64,000 nucleotides of DNA from Sphingomonas paeninsulae (GCF_003660165.1 NZ_CP032829.1:2493001-2557000); one strand, 5' to 3'; shown: positions 9,453 to 17,571, counted from the stretch's first letter. The notes: a model not told the origin generated them from the sequence alone. Numbers and translations: made by a program.

Positions 9453-9962
9453 ATGACCGATGCAGCACTGCCGCCGCTTCCCTCAGGCGAACGAATCCAG
9501 GAATTGTTGTTTGAAGCGGCACGGCGTGGGCGTGACGACATGATCGATGCCCTGGTGCAGGCCGGGGGCGACATCGAGGGTTTCAACTCCCAAGGCCACA
9601 CTCCGCTTATACTGGCGAGCTATAACGGAAATGCTTCGACCACTGCCATTCTTATCGATAAGGGAGCCTCAGTCGATACGCCCGATCTGGGTCGAGGCAA
9701 CACCGCGCTGATGGGGTGCGTGTTTAAAGGATACGACGAAATCGCAGCGCTGCTGATCAATGCAGGGGCTGATGTTAACAAGCGAAATGCGGCCGATCAG
9801 ACAGCCATCATGCTTGCCGCAATGTTCGCGCGCGATGCGATTGTTGATTTGCTGTTGGGCGCAGGCGCTAATCCGGCACTGGTGGACGCGGTCGGCAACA
9901 GCGCCGCTAGCGTTGCCGCTGCGCAAAACAATTTTATCATGGCGAACCGTCTCGCCTCCTAG
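9453..9962 (+). CDS. ankyrin repeat protein
   Basis: A 169-residue soluble protein with about four ankyrin repeats between residues 20 and 160. The repeat phrases are clear: GHTPLILASYNGNASTTAIL, GNTALMGCVFKGYDEIAALL, DQTAIMLAAMFARDAIVDLL, and GADVNKRNAA and GANPALVDAVG in the turns. The repeats bind other proteins. A similar ankyrin gene accompanies catalase in several proteobacteria (for example AnkB of Pseudomonas, needed for full KatB activity), so a catalase-helper role is plausible here, though five genes separate it from katE. A GAAGGGGAGTC ribosome site precedes the ATG at 9453. There is no signal peptide, which differs from the exported AnkB. Confidence 0.82.
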   Translation: MTDAALPPLPSGERIQELLFEAARRGRDDMIDALVQAGGDIEGFNSQGHTPLILASYNGNASTTAILIDKGASVDTPDLGRGNTALMGCVFKGYDEIAALLINAGADVNKRNAADQTAIMLAAMFARDAIVDLLLGAGANPALVDAVGNSAASVAAAQNNFIMANRLAS

Positions 9963-10704
9963 ACGCGGCAATCCGCCGCTGACACGCTAGCAGTGTTATG
10001 GGCCTGCCATCATCGAGCTGACGCCATGAAACTGAGGCCGTTCCACGGCGTTCGGACAGACGATCACCTGCTTGGCAACGGTGTTCGAAGACAAGGCGAT
10101 ACCATCGTTGATCAGCTCCGCGCTGCTAGAGCGGGTTCGCCAACAGCATGAAAAAGTCTCTCAGTCGCAAGTTGTCGAAGCTTCTGACCTAGCGACGACG
10201 ACGCCCGCGATAGTCGAGATGCCGTGTCGATGAGGATAATTTCGGCAAGCGCTGAATCCGACAGGGAGATTTCAAAGACCGAGTTTCTCGAGGGCTGCAG
10301 TGAGCTCGGCATCCAACGCCGTGTCATCTTTGGGAGAAAGTTGATTAAGTGCGGTCTGAATGCGCTGCTGGGCTACCTTTAGGGCCTTGTGGCGCACCTT
10401 ACGCGTAGCATCGGTTCGCCAGGACTAGCTTTCGCCCAACAATGCTGCTCATTTAGCGTCTTCAGTCGCGAGGATGGCCAAGGCGAGACGAAGACCGTCG
10501 CGTCGTCCGTGCTCATAATCTTCAGAAAACACTGCCTCCAGAGTAACGGTTGATTGTTTTTACGAGACCCGACCATGTCTGTACCTAGACGCCCCTCGGT
10601 CTCACCCAATTTACCGCGTGGCAATCCAACAGCAAAGCGTATCGCGCGCGACCGTTAATCAACAGCGGAAAGGAAGTTGCAAACATGGCGCAACCGTGCC
10701 GCAG
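9963..10704 (-). other. 740-base region with decayed minus-strand coding scraps
   Basis: No intact gene is visible. On the minus strand there are short stretches that read like real protein but are broken by stops and frame changes. One ends SEDYEHGRRDGLRLALAILA-TEDAK near 10450-10520. Another is KVRHKALKVAQQRIQTALNQ followed by LSPKDDTALDAELTAALEKL near 10280-10400. A third is ELINDGIALSSNTVAKQVIV near 10000-10130. Each runs 25-45 residues without a convincing start. They look like remains of small genes of unknown function, in keeping with an island that has lost DNA. Two hypothetical frames of 71 and 81 codons (10112-10327 and 10379-10624) mostly overlap these in other frames and are not called. 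Confidence 0.45.
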
Positions 10705-11445
10705 CTAAATTTTTTGATTGTGTCGCAAGCCTTTTCCGAACGGACCTAGCAGCCTGCGGTATTCCTTTTCGGAGGTGCCGTACGCGCTGCCGGCAAGCCG
10801 CTCCAGACCCTCCCGGTCAACCACAGTCGTCCGTCCCCTGGAACTGGCGATAACACCTTGTTCCTCAATCTCATTCAACGCGACGGTCACGCCAGGCCTG
10901 CGTACGCCGAGCATGATCGCCAGCATTTCATGAGTAATCGGCAGCTCGTCACCGATGACGCGATCATGGCACATCAACAGCCACCGCGCCAAACGGCGTG
11001 GAATGCCGAAATGGGCGTTCACAGCTGCCGTGTTACCAGCCTGTATTGCAGCCACCTGGGCATAGTTGCAAACTATCGTCGCCAATGCAGGTCGGTGGTT
11101 CATTGCGCTAGCAAGGTCGTGCGTCGCAATGCGCAACGCCCTCGTGCCGTCCAGCTGCATATAAACGCGACACGGTGTTTGATTGACGCCCAGCGCAATC
11201 GAAGGTGCCGACATCCCTTCATGACCAAAGACGCCGATTTCGGACTCGCTGCCGTCTTCGAACATGTTGACGACCGAGGCGATGCCATCCTCCAGGAAGT
11301 ATGCATAGGGGATCGGCGTTTCCGGCTCAGCCAGCACCTCACGGTGGCTGAGCGGCACCCGGGTTAGATAAGGCTGCAACCCTTCAGCGGTGGATGTATC
11401 CAAACTCGCAAGGAGCAAATTGGTCGTTGGAAAGATCGAACTCAT
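10705..11445 (-). CDS. Crp/Fnr family transcriptional regulator
   Basis: A 246-residue regulator with an N-terminal cyclic-nucleotide-binding-like beta barrel (about 25-145, with ESEIGVFGHEGMSAPSIALG in the place of the phosphate-binding cassette), a long dimer helix, and a C-terminal winged helix (about 150-225; LPITHEMLAIMLGVRRPGVT is the recognition helix region). The cassette lacks the E..R pattern of true cAMP binders, and there is no N-terminal Cys cluster as in Fnr, so the signal is unknown. An IS element has landed 43 bases upstream of the start, separating the gene from its original promoter region, which now lies beyond 12803. Expression may therefore depend on the element. Confidence 0.85.
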   Translation of the reverse strand: MSSIFPTTNLLLASLDTSTAEGLQPYLTRVPLSHREVLAEPETPIPYAYFLEDGIASVVNMFEDGSESEIGVFGHEGMSAPSIALGVNQTPCRVYMQLDGTRALRIATHDLASAMNHRPALATIVCNYAQVAAIQAGNTAAVNAHFGIPRRLARWLLMCHDRVIGDELPITHEMLAIMLGVRRPGVTVALNEIEEQGVIASSRGRTTVVDREGLERLAGSAYGTSEKEYRRLLGPFGKGLRHNQKI

Positions 11446-11545
11446 TGCTTTCGCCTAATAAGGAGCGAAAGCACAGAGCCACTTCCAGTGAAGTGGCCCC
11501 CTAAATGACCTGACAGGGCCTCGCTCTTATATAAGAGTGAGGCAT

Positions 11546-11947
11546 ATGACTGACAGTATGACCAGGCGTTACAATGATGGCGAGGTCCTCTCCGGTGTTC
11601 AGCGCCGGAGGCGTTGGACACCGGAGGAAAAGGTCCGGATCGTCGAGGAGACGTATCTGCCGGGGATGAGCGTGTCGCTCGTCGCCCGCCAGCACGGCAT
11701 CAGCGGCAGCCAGATCTTCACCTGGCGCAGGTTGATGAACCAGGGCGCGCTGACTGCCGCAGCAGCTGGCGAGGAAGTGGTGCCGGCGTCCGAGTATCGT
11801 GCACTCGAGGCGCAGGTGCGCGAACTGCACCGGCTGCTCGGCAAGAAGGCCATGGAGAATGAGTTGCTCCGCGAGGCCGTGTCCCGGGCCGCAGGCCCAA
11901 AAAAACTGCTGTTGCGCTCGACCTCGTTGCCGGGGGATGGACGGTGA
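11546..11947 (+). CDS. IS2-subgroup transposase OrfA
   Basis: A 133-residue DNA-binding subunit. It has a helix-turn-helix of the IS3/IS911 kind (RRRRWTPEEKVRIVEETYLP, then SVSLVARQHGISGSQIFTWR) followed by a leucine-zipper coil (ALEAQVRELHRLLGKKAMEN). It binds the element ends. Seven A residues at 11899-11905 near the end form a slippery site; a -1 shift there continues into PKKTAVALDLVAGGWTVSAV, joining OrfA to OrfB as the OrfAB transposase, as established for IS2. ATG 11546 has a GAGTGAGG site upstream. Its normal stop at 11945-11947 overlaps the OrfB start codon. Confidence 0.88.
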   Translation: MTDSMTRRYNDGEVLSGVQRRRRWTPEEKVRIVEETYLPGMSVSLVARQHGISGSQIFTWRRLMNQGALTAAAAGEEVVPASEYRALEAQVRELHRLLGKKAMENELLREAVSRAAGPKKLLLRSTSLPGDGR

Positions 11948-12786
11948 GTGCGGTCGCAGAAGCGATCGGGATCGCCCGCCCACACCTTTCCGCAGTCCGT
12001 AATCGACCTCCTCCGCGGCCACGAGGACGACCACCGCTGCCGGATGCCGAACTGGTCGCCGAAATCCGCGCGCTCGTCGCCGATCTGCCTACTTACGGCT
12101 ATCGCCGTGTTCATGCTCTGTTGCGTCGGCAAGCCGAGAAGACCGGGCGCGAAGCGCCCAATCCCAAGCGCGTTTATCGCGTCATGAAGGTGCACGGGCT
12201 GCTGCTCCAGCGAGACGGCGAACGCCGTGAGGAACGGCGTCACGACGGCCGGGTCGCCGTTGATCTGCGTAACACGCGCTGGTGCTCCGACGGGCTGGAG
12301 ATCACTTGCGACAATGGCGAGAAGGTACGCGTGGCGTTCGCACTCGACTGCTGCGACCGCGAGGCGATGGGACACGTGGCGACGACGGGCGGCATCACCG
12401 CCGAGGACGTTCAGGACTTGATGGTCGTCACCGTCGAGCATCGCTATGGACGGGTGAATCGCGTGCCCGAGCCGATCGAGTGGCTCACCGATAACGGCAG
12501 CTGCTACACCGCCCGCGATACGCGTGCCTTCGCCCGAGGCATTGGACTGATCCCGCGCACGACCCCGGTCAGCAGTCCGCAATCGAACGGCATGGCAGAA
12601 GCATTTGTCCGCACTCTCAAGCGCGACTATGTCCGCGTGAACCCTCGGCCTGATGCGCAAAGCGTTATCGATCAACTGCCCGGTTGGTTCGCCCATTATA
12701 ACGAGGTGCATCCGCACCGCGCTTTGCGCTATCGATCACCACGCGAGTTCATCGCACAAACCTGCGAGGCTCTGTCAGGCCTTTAG
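11944..12786 (+). CDS. IS2-subgroup transposase OrfB (DDE integrase core)
   Basis: A 280-residue catalytic part with an IS3-type N-terminal HTH_21 segment (YGYRRVHALLRRQAEK) and the rve core. The three acid residues can be placed: D in RWCSDGLEITCDNGEKVRV, D in WLTDNGSCYTARDTRAFARG, and E in SPQSNGMAEAFVRTLKRDY. The phrases GEKVRVAFALDCCDREAMG and HYNEVHPHRALRYRSPREF are characteristic of the IS2 subgroup. GTG 11944 is the nominal start, but the active enzyme is expected to come from the -1 frameshift fusion with OrfA. The stop lies 12 bases before the right end. Confidence 0.9.
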   Translation: MSAVAEAIGIARPHLSAVRNRPPPRPRGRPPLPDAELVAEIRALVADLPTYGYRRVHALLRRQAEKTGREAPNPKRVYRVMKVHGLLLQRDGERREERRHDGRVAVDLRNTRWCSDGLEITCDNGEKVRVAFALDCCDREAMGHVATTGGITAEDVQDLMVVTVEHRYGRVNRVPEPIEWLTDNGSCYTARDTRAFARGIGLIPRTTPVSSPQSNGMAEAFVRTLKRDYVRVNPRPDAQSVIDQLPGWFAHYNEVHPHRALRYRSPREFIAQTCEALSGL

Positions 12787-12866
12787 GGGGCAACAACATC
12801 CAGTCGCAGGAGCGCCATGTGGGGCAAGCGATTATGTACGGTACATTACTTTGCCTGTCGGAGTCG

Positions 12867-12880
12867 GTGCGTTAACGCAC
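12867..12880. promoter_or_regulatory. perfect 14-base palindrome, possible displaced operator
   Basis: GTGCGTTAACGCAC is a perfect palindrome about 65 bases beyond the right flank of the IS. Without the IS it would lie about 105-120 bases upstream of the Crp/Fnr start codon, a sensible place for an operator. It does not match the Crp or Fnr consensus. It could equally relate to the 3' end of the response regulator at 12919. Confidence 0.3.
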
Positions 12881-12918
12881 AATTCGCTCTTGAACAGCAA
12901 TTAGCGGGTACGCCCTGG

Positions 12919-13308
12919 TCAGACCTGGATTCCTGCCATCGCGCGTAACGTCTGGCCTTTCAGCCCGGTGTCGTACGGCTTTGCAAAGAACTGAGCACCA
13001 TCAGGCATTTGCGCTTTCGTTGGAGCCAGCTGGCCCGAAACGATGATGTGCTGGAGGTGCGGCCAGCGCGCCTTTGTATGCTGTGCCAGGACCATGCCGT
13101 CCATTGAGCCCGGCATTTGTATGTCAGTGAAAACGATACCGATCTGCGAATGAAGGGCGAGAAGCTCGAGCGCCTGATCCGCACCATCAGCATCGAATAC
13201 TACGAGATTTTCCAGCTCTACCAGATCTACAGCGGCCATTCGGAGTAGCGCGTCGTCCTCAACAACAAGAACCTCTAATATTTTTGCGTGATTGTAATGA
13301 CCTGGCAT
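12919..13308 (-). CDS. single-domain response regulator (REC only)
   Basis: A 129-residue receiver domain with no output domain. The acidic pair is in VLVVEDDALLR, the phosphoacceptor Asp in GIVFTDIQMPGSMDG (about residue 62), the Ser/Thr switch in HIIVSGQ, and the Lys in FFAKPYD. Receivers like this work as phosphate shuttles or by binding partner proteins. No kinase gene is adjacent. The frame overlaps the preceding small gene's 3' end by 34 bases if both are real. ATG 13308 is the first start before the domain. Confidence 0.82.
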   Translation of the reverse strand: MPGHYNHAKILEVLVVEDDALLRMAAVDLVELENLVVFDADGADQALELLALHSQIGIVFTDIQMPGSMDGMVLAQHTKARWPHLQHIIVSGQLAPTKAQMPDGAQFFAKPYDTGLKGQTLRAMAGIQV

Positions 13309-13571
13309 GCTTGCTCCCGAATGTACCTGAGGATCGCATTCAGGAAGTGACAGGTGCCACCATCAAGAAGTCGCGTCGCCGCACCGGGCAGTACCAGGCT
13401 ATAAACGTACCGAGTCTGAAATGTATCCAGTTGTTCGCGTCGCAAAGAATCAACCGCGGGCACGGGCACTAAGCCCACAAAGTAGAGTTTGCTCTGAGTT
13501 TGATCAGCGGCGTACGTTACCGCACAGATGGCAAGGATCATACTCGAGAAAAAGACTTGATTTAGTTTCAA
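13275..13571 (-). CDS. hypothetical small exported protein (doubtful)
   Basis: A 98-codon frame whose first 21 residues look like a signal peptide (MKLNQVFFSSMILAICAVTY then A). The rest (DQTQSKLYFVGLVPVPAVDS onward) has no recognisable motif. It overlaps the response regulator by 34 bases, unusual for this window. The signal-like start is the only support; it may be a chance frame. Confidence 0.3.
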   Translation of the reverse strand: MKLNQVFFSSMILAICAVTYAADQTQSKLYFVGLVPVPAVDSLRREQLDTFQTRYVYSLVLPGAATRLLDGGTCHFLNAILRYIREQACQVITITQKY

Positions 13572-14030
13572 CTACGTAACGAGATGGTTGATGACGGAAA
13601 GTGATTAAGACTATCTTGCGTGTTATTCGAAAGAAATGGCGGGGGCGCACGGTTTCAACAGGTAGGTGCCTCGCGGCTGCCTACTGGGCACTTGCACTTT
13701 CTCTTCATCACCAATCTCTTGACCGCGATGAGATTGACCGTTTGATTGCCTGAACAATCGACCATCATCCAACGCGCGTTTCAGCTGGCGCGACTTGCAC
13801 AGGCTGCTCATGCCGGACTCGCCGGGAAGTATGTCCGTCAGGTGCAGCATAGGTGTCTCGAACGGCTGGGCAGCCGGGCTATGCTACCGCAATATGAAAG
13901 GGCGTCTCCGAACACAGGGCAAGCCGGCCCCGTCTCCGCCGCTGAAACATACCCAAAATCCGCCAGCTATCAACCACGGTGCCGGAGCCGTTCGGATTTC
14001 TGCCATTCAAAAACTTTGACTTAATCTGCT
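13572..14030. other. region without a convincing gene
   Basis: About 460 bases. A 75-codon minus frame (13623-13850) and two overlapping plus frames are open but have no known features or good ribosome site. One plus frame opens with STIIQRAFQLAR (about 13757-13793), which resembles the VERAFELAR start of the small protein at 1889-2077, and then loses the likeness. It may be a decayed copy of that family. Confidence 0.35.
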
Positions 14031-14281
14031 TCACTTACCCTTCCGAAGTTTTTCCCGCGCCGTGTCATCGAGATAGATGGTGCCATAAAGCGAGGCTTGC
14101 GCGGGCATCCGCGCGAGCAGTTGTTCGCCTGGGATGCCGTCCGAAAACTCGGCATGGTACGCGTTAGCGGGATCGAGGCCGCGCGGCTTTGCTCGCTGTC
14201 GATGACGAGCGTGCGCAGATGGAACCGGCGGAGGAAGCCCGCAGACCCGCCGCCGACGATGATAACACCGAAGAAGCGCAC
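14031..14281 (-). pseudogene. thioredoxin reductase-like flavoprotein, truncated remnant
   Basis: The fragment begins with the FAD-binding Rossmann start FGVIIVGGGSAGF, lacks part of the following helix, continues RRFHLRTLVIDSEQSRAASI, then changes frame. The other frame carries EFSDGIPGEQLLARMPAQAS and YGTIYLDDTAREKLRKGK to a TGA at 14031. These are the first FAD-binding segments of a pyridine-nucleotide-disulfide reductase; the remaining two thirds, including the redox Cys pair, are missing. With an internal deletion, a frame change and truncation this is a dead remnant. Confidence 0.6.
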
Positions 14282-14295
14282 GCGAGCAATCGCGA

Positions 14296-14805
14296 TCAGA
14301 TTGTCGTCGACGTGAGCGTGGTCAGTTCGGGCTTGGGCAGACCGCTAGTCTTGTAGGTTGCGACCAGCTCGGTCTTGCGCGCCAGAAGTTGTTCGCCGAG
14401 CGCGTCCATGTCGAGTCCGGCCTTGCGGGCTTGGGCGAACATGCCCTCCATGCGCTGCTCTTCCTCGCCGACGTGATGCTCGATCTGCTCGGAGAGCACC
14501 TTGACCTTGGCGTCGTAGTATTCGTCATCGGGCGAGGCGGCCTCGATCTCGGCGATCAACACCTTGGCGCCGTCATGCTCGACATAGGCTTCCTTCAGCA
14601 GGTCTTCCTCGACATTGCCTTCGCAGGCTGGATAAAAAATCTCTTCCTCGATCTTGGCATGCACGGTCAGCTCCAGGCAAATCTGCAGCGCGAGCTTCTG
14701 CTTCTTGGTTGAGCCACTCGCGCTTTCGAACTGTTCAAAAAGGCCTTCGACCGTGCGGTGGTCGGCTTTGAGAAGGGCAATTGCGTCCTGTTTGGTGTCG
14801 GCCAT
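14296..14805 (-). CDS. hemerythrin HHE domain protein
   Basis: A 169-residue four-helix protein with hemerythrin-type iron ligands. The His/Glu positions are visible in LLKADHRTVEGLFEQFE, LTVHAKIEEEIFYPA, EAYVEHDGAKVLIAEIE and IEHHVGEEEQRMEGMF. Cytoplasmic HHE proteins bind a di-iron centre and are tied to oxygen, NO or peroxide sensing and repair. A GAGGGAGTTTCACC site precedes the ATG. A near-consensus EcfG promoter lies 28-53 bases upstream, so it probably belongs to the general stress response. The TrxR remnant follows 15 bases downstream. Confidence 0.85.
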   Translation of the reverse strand: MADTKQDAIALLKADHRTVEGLFEQFESASGSTKKQKLALQICLELTVHAKIEEEIFYPACEGNVEEDLLKEAYVEHDGAKVLIAEIEAASPDDEYYDAKVKVLSEQIEHHVGEEEQRMEGMFAQARKAGLDMDALGEQLLARKTELVATYKTSGLPKPELTTLTSTTI

Positions 14806-14832
14806 GGTGAAACTCCCTCTTGTTTAACAAAG

Positions 14833-14858
14833 AACACGGCAAGGTCGACTTGCGTTCC
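14833..14858 (-). promoter_or_regulatory. candidate EcfG (general stress sigma factor) promoter
   Basis: On the minus strand GGAAC (14858-14854) is followed after 17 bases by TGTT (14836-14833). The alphaproteobacterial EcfG consensus is GGAAC, 16-17 bases, CGTT, so there is one mismatch. The position fits a start of transcription shortly before the hemerythrin ATG at 14805. Confidence 0.45.
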
Positions 14859-14971
14859 CGCTCTCTGCCTGTTGCGAGTCGTTAGCGCCCGCAGCAATCT
14901 GGCTCGCGGCGGCGGTGGGCCAGATTTACGTCCAGAGCGCCATGGGAAGCGATCGAGCGATGCCGATGGCT

Positions 14972-15202
14972 CTAGAGTGTTCGGTCAGCCGCGGCCGGCC
15001 AGTCGCCCGGTTCGAGCACGGCGACATCCGCATAGCTTGCGGCGCTCAGCGATAGCGTCAGGGCAGCGCTGTTGAAGGCAATCCGCTCCCGATGTACTGC
15101 GCGCAGAAGTTCGTTGATGCCGCCAGCGTCGCTGGTCGCAATGACGACATAGCTAACCGTGCTGCTGCCGCATTCGATCTTTACTGTTCGCGAGCGATGC
15201 AC
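14972..15202 (-). CDS. hypothetical protein
   Basis: A 76-codon frame from a GTG at 15202, with third-position GC like real genes here. It reads VSYVVIATSDAGGINELLRA, then NSAALTLSLSAASYADVAVL, ending EPGDWPAAADRTL. The alternation suggests a small alpha/beta fold. It lies in an otherwise empty 610-base stretch (14806-15415) between the hemerythrin and the kinase gene. No family is recognised and no strong ribosome site is seen. The rest of the stretch shows nothing else. Confidence 0.4.
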   Translation of the reverse strand: MHRSRTVKIECGSSTVSYVVIATSDAGGINELLRAVHRERIAFNSAALTLSLSAASYADVAVLEPGDWPAAADRTL

Positions 15203-15415
15203 CCATGCGAATGTATGAGCGCTTCATCCGTACTTTTGCGCAATGGTAGAGGCAATTTTCCTGCATGCACCAGTGAATCGGCTTCGATGCTGTATGTGCC
15301 CACTATTGATTTTGGAGACTTTCCAAAAACTGGCCTGAATTCGATGAATGGACGGCCGCTATTTAAATGGCATCAGTGGGGTCGAACGGCACATGTTGTG
15401 CGCGCAACCGACGGT

Positions 15416-16786
15416 TCAAGGAGCCCCGCCGGGGAGGCCAAGGCTGACCGAGAGACCACCAAGGTCGCTCTGCCACAACACCAGCGATCCCCCATGCAAT
15501 TCGGCCAATTCGCGGGCGATCGCAATCCCCAAGCCATTACCACCTGCACCAACGTCAAGGCGCTGCGGCGTGTTCAAGTCGGTGATGCGGTCGGGTGACA
15601 TTCCTGCGCCGTCATCATCAATGGTGATCTCGATCGTCCGGTCGACGGCCTGTGCCCCGACGCGGACCGTCGTCTCGGCATGCTGCCATGCGTTGTCGAA
15701 AAGGTTCCCAAGCATTTCGTCGAGATCCTGGGAATCGCACTGCACCTCGAGCGTCGGATCGATGTCGATAATCGGCCTAATCAACCGATCACCATAGATC
15801 CGTGCGAGCGCGTCGCTTAGATCGCGCACGCGTGGAGCAAGTAAAAGGCGCGCCGTCATTCCACCGGCCTCTGACGCTCGTGCGCGCCCGAGGTGATGAC
15901 GAATTTGCCCTTCCATGCGCTCAAGCTGTGAATGAAGTTGGTCATTGGTGTCGCCAGTTTTTTGAGCGAGATCGAGCTTCATGATGGCAAGCGGTGTCTT
16001 CAGTCCGTGCGCGAGATTGGCGACGTGCCCGCGCGCACGAACGAGCGCCTTTTCATTGGCGTCGATCAGCGCGTTTAATTCACCGACCAGCGGCAGCAAC
16101 TCCGTCGGCTCTTCGACATGGATGTGACGGACCCGGCCGGCGCGGACGTCGGCGACGCGCTGGCGTAGCACCGACAATGGCCGCAGCCCGATGCGAAGCT
16201 GAACAACCAGCGCCACGGCCAGGAAGCCGCCCAGCAGGAACACCGAGAGCAGGAGCGGCACCATCGCCGCGCGAAGCGGCCGTTCGACGATGGCGCGCGG
16301 CCCCGCTGCCAACACGATTGCATCGCCCCTGAGCGTCGGCAGCGTGGCCATTCTGTAGTGGGTTGCGCGACCCTGCGCGTCGAAGCCGTCGAGCGGGCGC
16401 GGCCTTTCGCGTGTGTGTGGGTGATCGTCATCACCGCGACCGAACAACGGTCCGGCTCGACCCCGCGGCGGCGCGAGGTCGGCACCTTCAAGCGACGCCG
16501 AGCGTAGTCGTGATGCAGGGCCGATCACCTCCCAGCTCCAGCCAGAGCCGGGCCGGTCGAAAGGCGGGATGTCGATCGCCCTGGACGCATCGAGTGTGCC
16601 GTCTGGCCCGATCGCGCGCGAAACCAGGGTAATCTGCGCGTCGAGCCGTTCATCGAGCCCGTTCATGACGAACCGTTCGAGAATATGGCCGATCGCCAAA
16701 CTCGCCAGCACAAGCGCCACGACGATGGTCACGGCGGCGGTGACGAGCAGCCGTCCTGACAGCGATTTCGGCAGAACCCGCATCAC
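15416..16786 (-). CDS. sensor histidine kinase, PhoQ/QseC-like
   Basis: A 456-residue inner-membrane kinase. Membrane helix 1 is at about 12-34, a periplasmic sensor at 35-170, and helix 2 at about 172-197. A HAMP linker follows, then the phosphoacceptor His260 in GHVANLAHGLKTPLAIMKLD. The catalytic boxes are N (LGNLFDNAWQHA), G1 (IDDDGAGM) and G2 (GGNGLGIAIA). The periplasmic part holds an unusual acidic His-rich stretch (GRGDDDHPHTRERPRPLDG), which could bind divalent metal. The start overlaps the response regulator's stop by 4 bases (ATGA), so they are co-translated. The family commonly senses Mg2+, antimicrobial peptides or acid; the signal here is unknown. Confidence 0.88.
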   Translation of the reverse strand: MMRVLPKSLSGRLLVTAAVTIVVALVLASLAIGHILERFVMNGLDERLDAQITLVSRAIGPDGTLDASRAIDIPPFDRPGSGWSWEVIGPASRLRSASLEGADLAPPRGRAGPLFGRGDDDHPHTRERPRPLDGFDAQGRATHYRMATLPTLRGDAIVLAAGPRAIVERPLRAAMVPLLLSVFLLGGFLAVALVVQLRIGLRPLSVLRQRVADVRAGRVRHIHVEEPTELLPLVGELNALIDANEKALVRARGHVANLAHGLKTPLAIMKLDLAQKTGDTNDQLHSQLERMEGQIRHHLGRARASEAGGMTARLLLAPRVRDLSDALARIYGDRLIRPIIDIDPTLEVQCDSQDLDEMLGNLFDNAWQHAETTVRVGAQAVDRTIEITIDDDGAGMSPDRITDLNTPQRLDVGAGGNGLGIAIARELAELHGGSLVLWQSDLGGLSVSLGLPGGAP

Positions 16787-17445
16787 GCGTTTTCAGTCAG
16801 GCGATAACCCAGTCCGCGCACGGTCTCGATCATTGAGGCGCCGATCTTGCGACGGAGCCGACCGATGATCACTTCAAGCGAGTTCGAGTCGACATCGGCA
16901 TCACCCTCGTAAACGCGTTCCAGCAGATCAAGCCGCTCGATCACCGCGTCCTTGCGCAATACCAGCGCCGACAGCACGCGCCATTCGAATGCAGTGAGCT
17001 TCAGCGGCAGGCCGTCGAGATGGAACTGGCCGGTGGCGGCGTCGAAGGCAAGGGGGCCGCACTGGATCACGCTGGCGGCATGCCCAGCGGCACGGCGCAC
17101 CAGAGCCCGCAAGCGCATTACGAGTTCCTCGACCCGGAACGGCTTGAGCAGATAATCGTCGGCGCCTGCCTTAAAGCCGAGCACCTTGTCCGACCAGCCA
17201 TCACGCGCGGTCAGGATGAGGACTGGCAGTGTGCGTCCACCGGCCCGCCAGTCGCCGAGCACCGAAAGCCCGTCTCGCTTCGGCAGGCCGAGATCGAGCA
17301 CCGCGACATCATAGGACTCTGTTGCGCCGAGATGGCCGCCATCCTCGCCATTGTGCGCGACGTCCACCGCGAAGGACTCGGCGCGCAAGGCCCGCGCAAT
17401 CGCATCCGCCAGCGCGGTATCGTTCTCGATCAGCAAAACACGCAT
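16783..17445 (-). CDS. OmpR/PhoB family response regulator
   Basis: A 220-residue regulator: receiver at 1-115 with acid pair IENDT, phospho-Asp51 (VAVLDLGLPKRDG) and Lys in YLLKPF, then a winged-helix DNA-binding domain at 125-218 (LTAFEWRVLSALVLRKDAVI, NSLEVIIGRLRRKIG, IETVRGLGYRL). It is the partner of the kinase that follows. It is transcribed away from the OB-fold gene at 17572; the 126-base gap contains an inverted repeat that could be its binding site for controlling both directions. Confidence 0.92.
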   Translation of the reverse strand: MRVLLIENDTALADAIARALRAESFAVDVAHNGEDGGHLGATESYDVAVLDLGLPKRDGLSVLGDWRAGGRTLPVLILTARDGWSDKVLGFKAGADDYLLKPFRVEELVMRLRALVRRAAGHAASVIQCGPLAFDAATGQFHLDGLPLKLTAFEWRVLSALVLRKDAVIERLDLLERVYEGDADVDSNSLEVIIGRLRRKIGASMIETVRGLGYRLTENA

Positions 17446-17498
17446 CGGCTTCCTTCGTCATCCTTCATGCCTCGCTAGGCCTACGCCTTAAACCGAAA

Positions 17499-17516
17499 CT
17501 GAACGGCGAGGTTCAG
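17499..17516. promoter_or_regulatory. inverted repeat, candidate response-regulator operator
   Basis: CTGAAC-GGCGAG-GTTCAG: 6-base arms, 6-base spacer, in the middle of the gap between the divergent response regulator (start 17445) and OB-fold gene (start 17572). OmpR-family regulators often control both their own operon and a divergent target from such a site. No binding data; the assignment is by position only. Confidence 0.4.
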
Positions 17517-17571
17517 CGAGCGTCGGCATCGGCACGCTACGACCGGCCTTCAACTCATGAAGGAACCTGAA

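Larger units (their letters stand above)
11489..12798 (+). mobile_element. IS3 family insertion sequence, IS2 subgroup, complete
   Basis: A 1310-base element with the two overlapping genes typical of IS3 elements. Both ends begin with TG: the left end reads TGAAGTGGCCCCCTAAATG and the right end, reversed, TGTTGTTGCCCCCTAAAGG, continuing into a shared CCTGACAG. The flanks carry the same five bases, TCCAG (11484-11488 and 12799-12803), a target duplication of the length expected for the IS2 subgroup. A 26-base near-palindrome at 11518-11543 (arms GCCTCGCTCTTA and TAAGAGTGAGGC) sits just ahead of orfA and may block read-in from outside promoters. Both frames are open and the DDE residues are present, so it may still be active. 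Confidence 0.9.

Noticed and set aside
11599..12717. 372-codon minus-strand frame across the IS
   Set aside because: Antisense shadow of the transposase genes, whose DDE motifs are certain.
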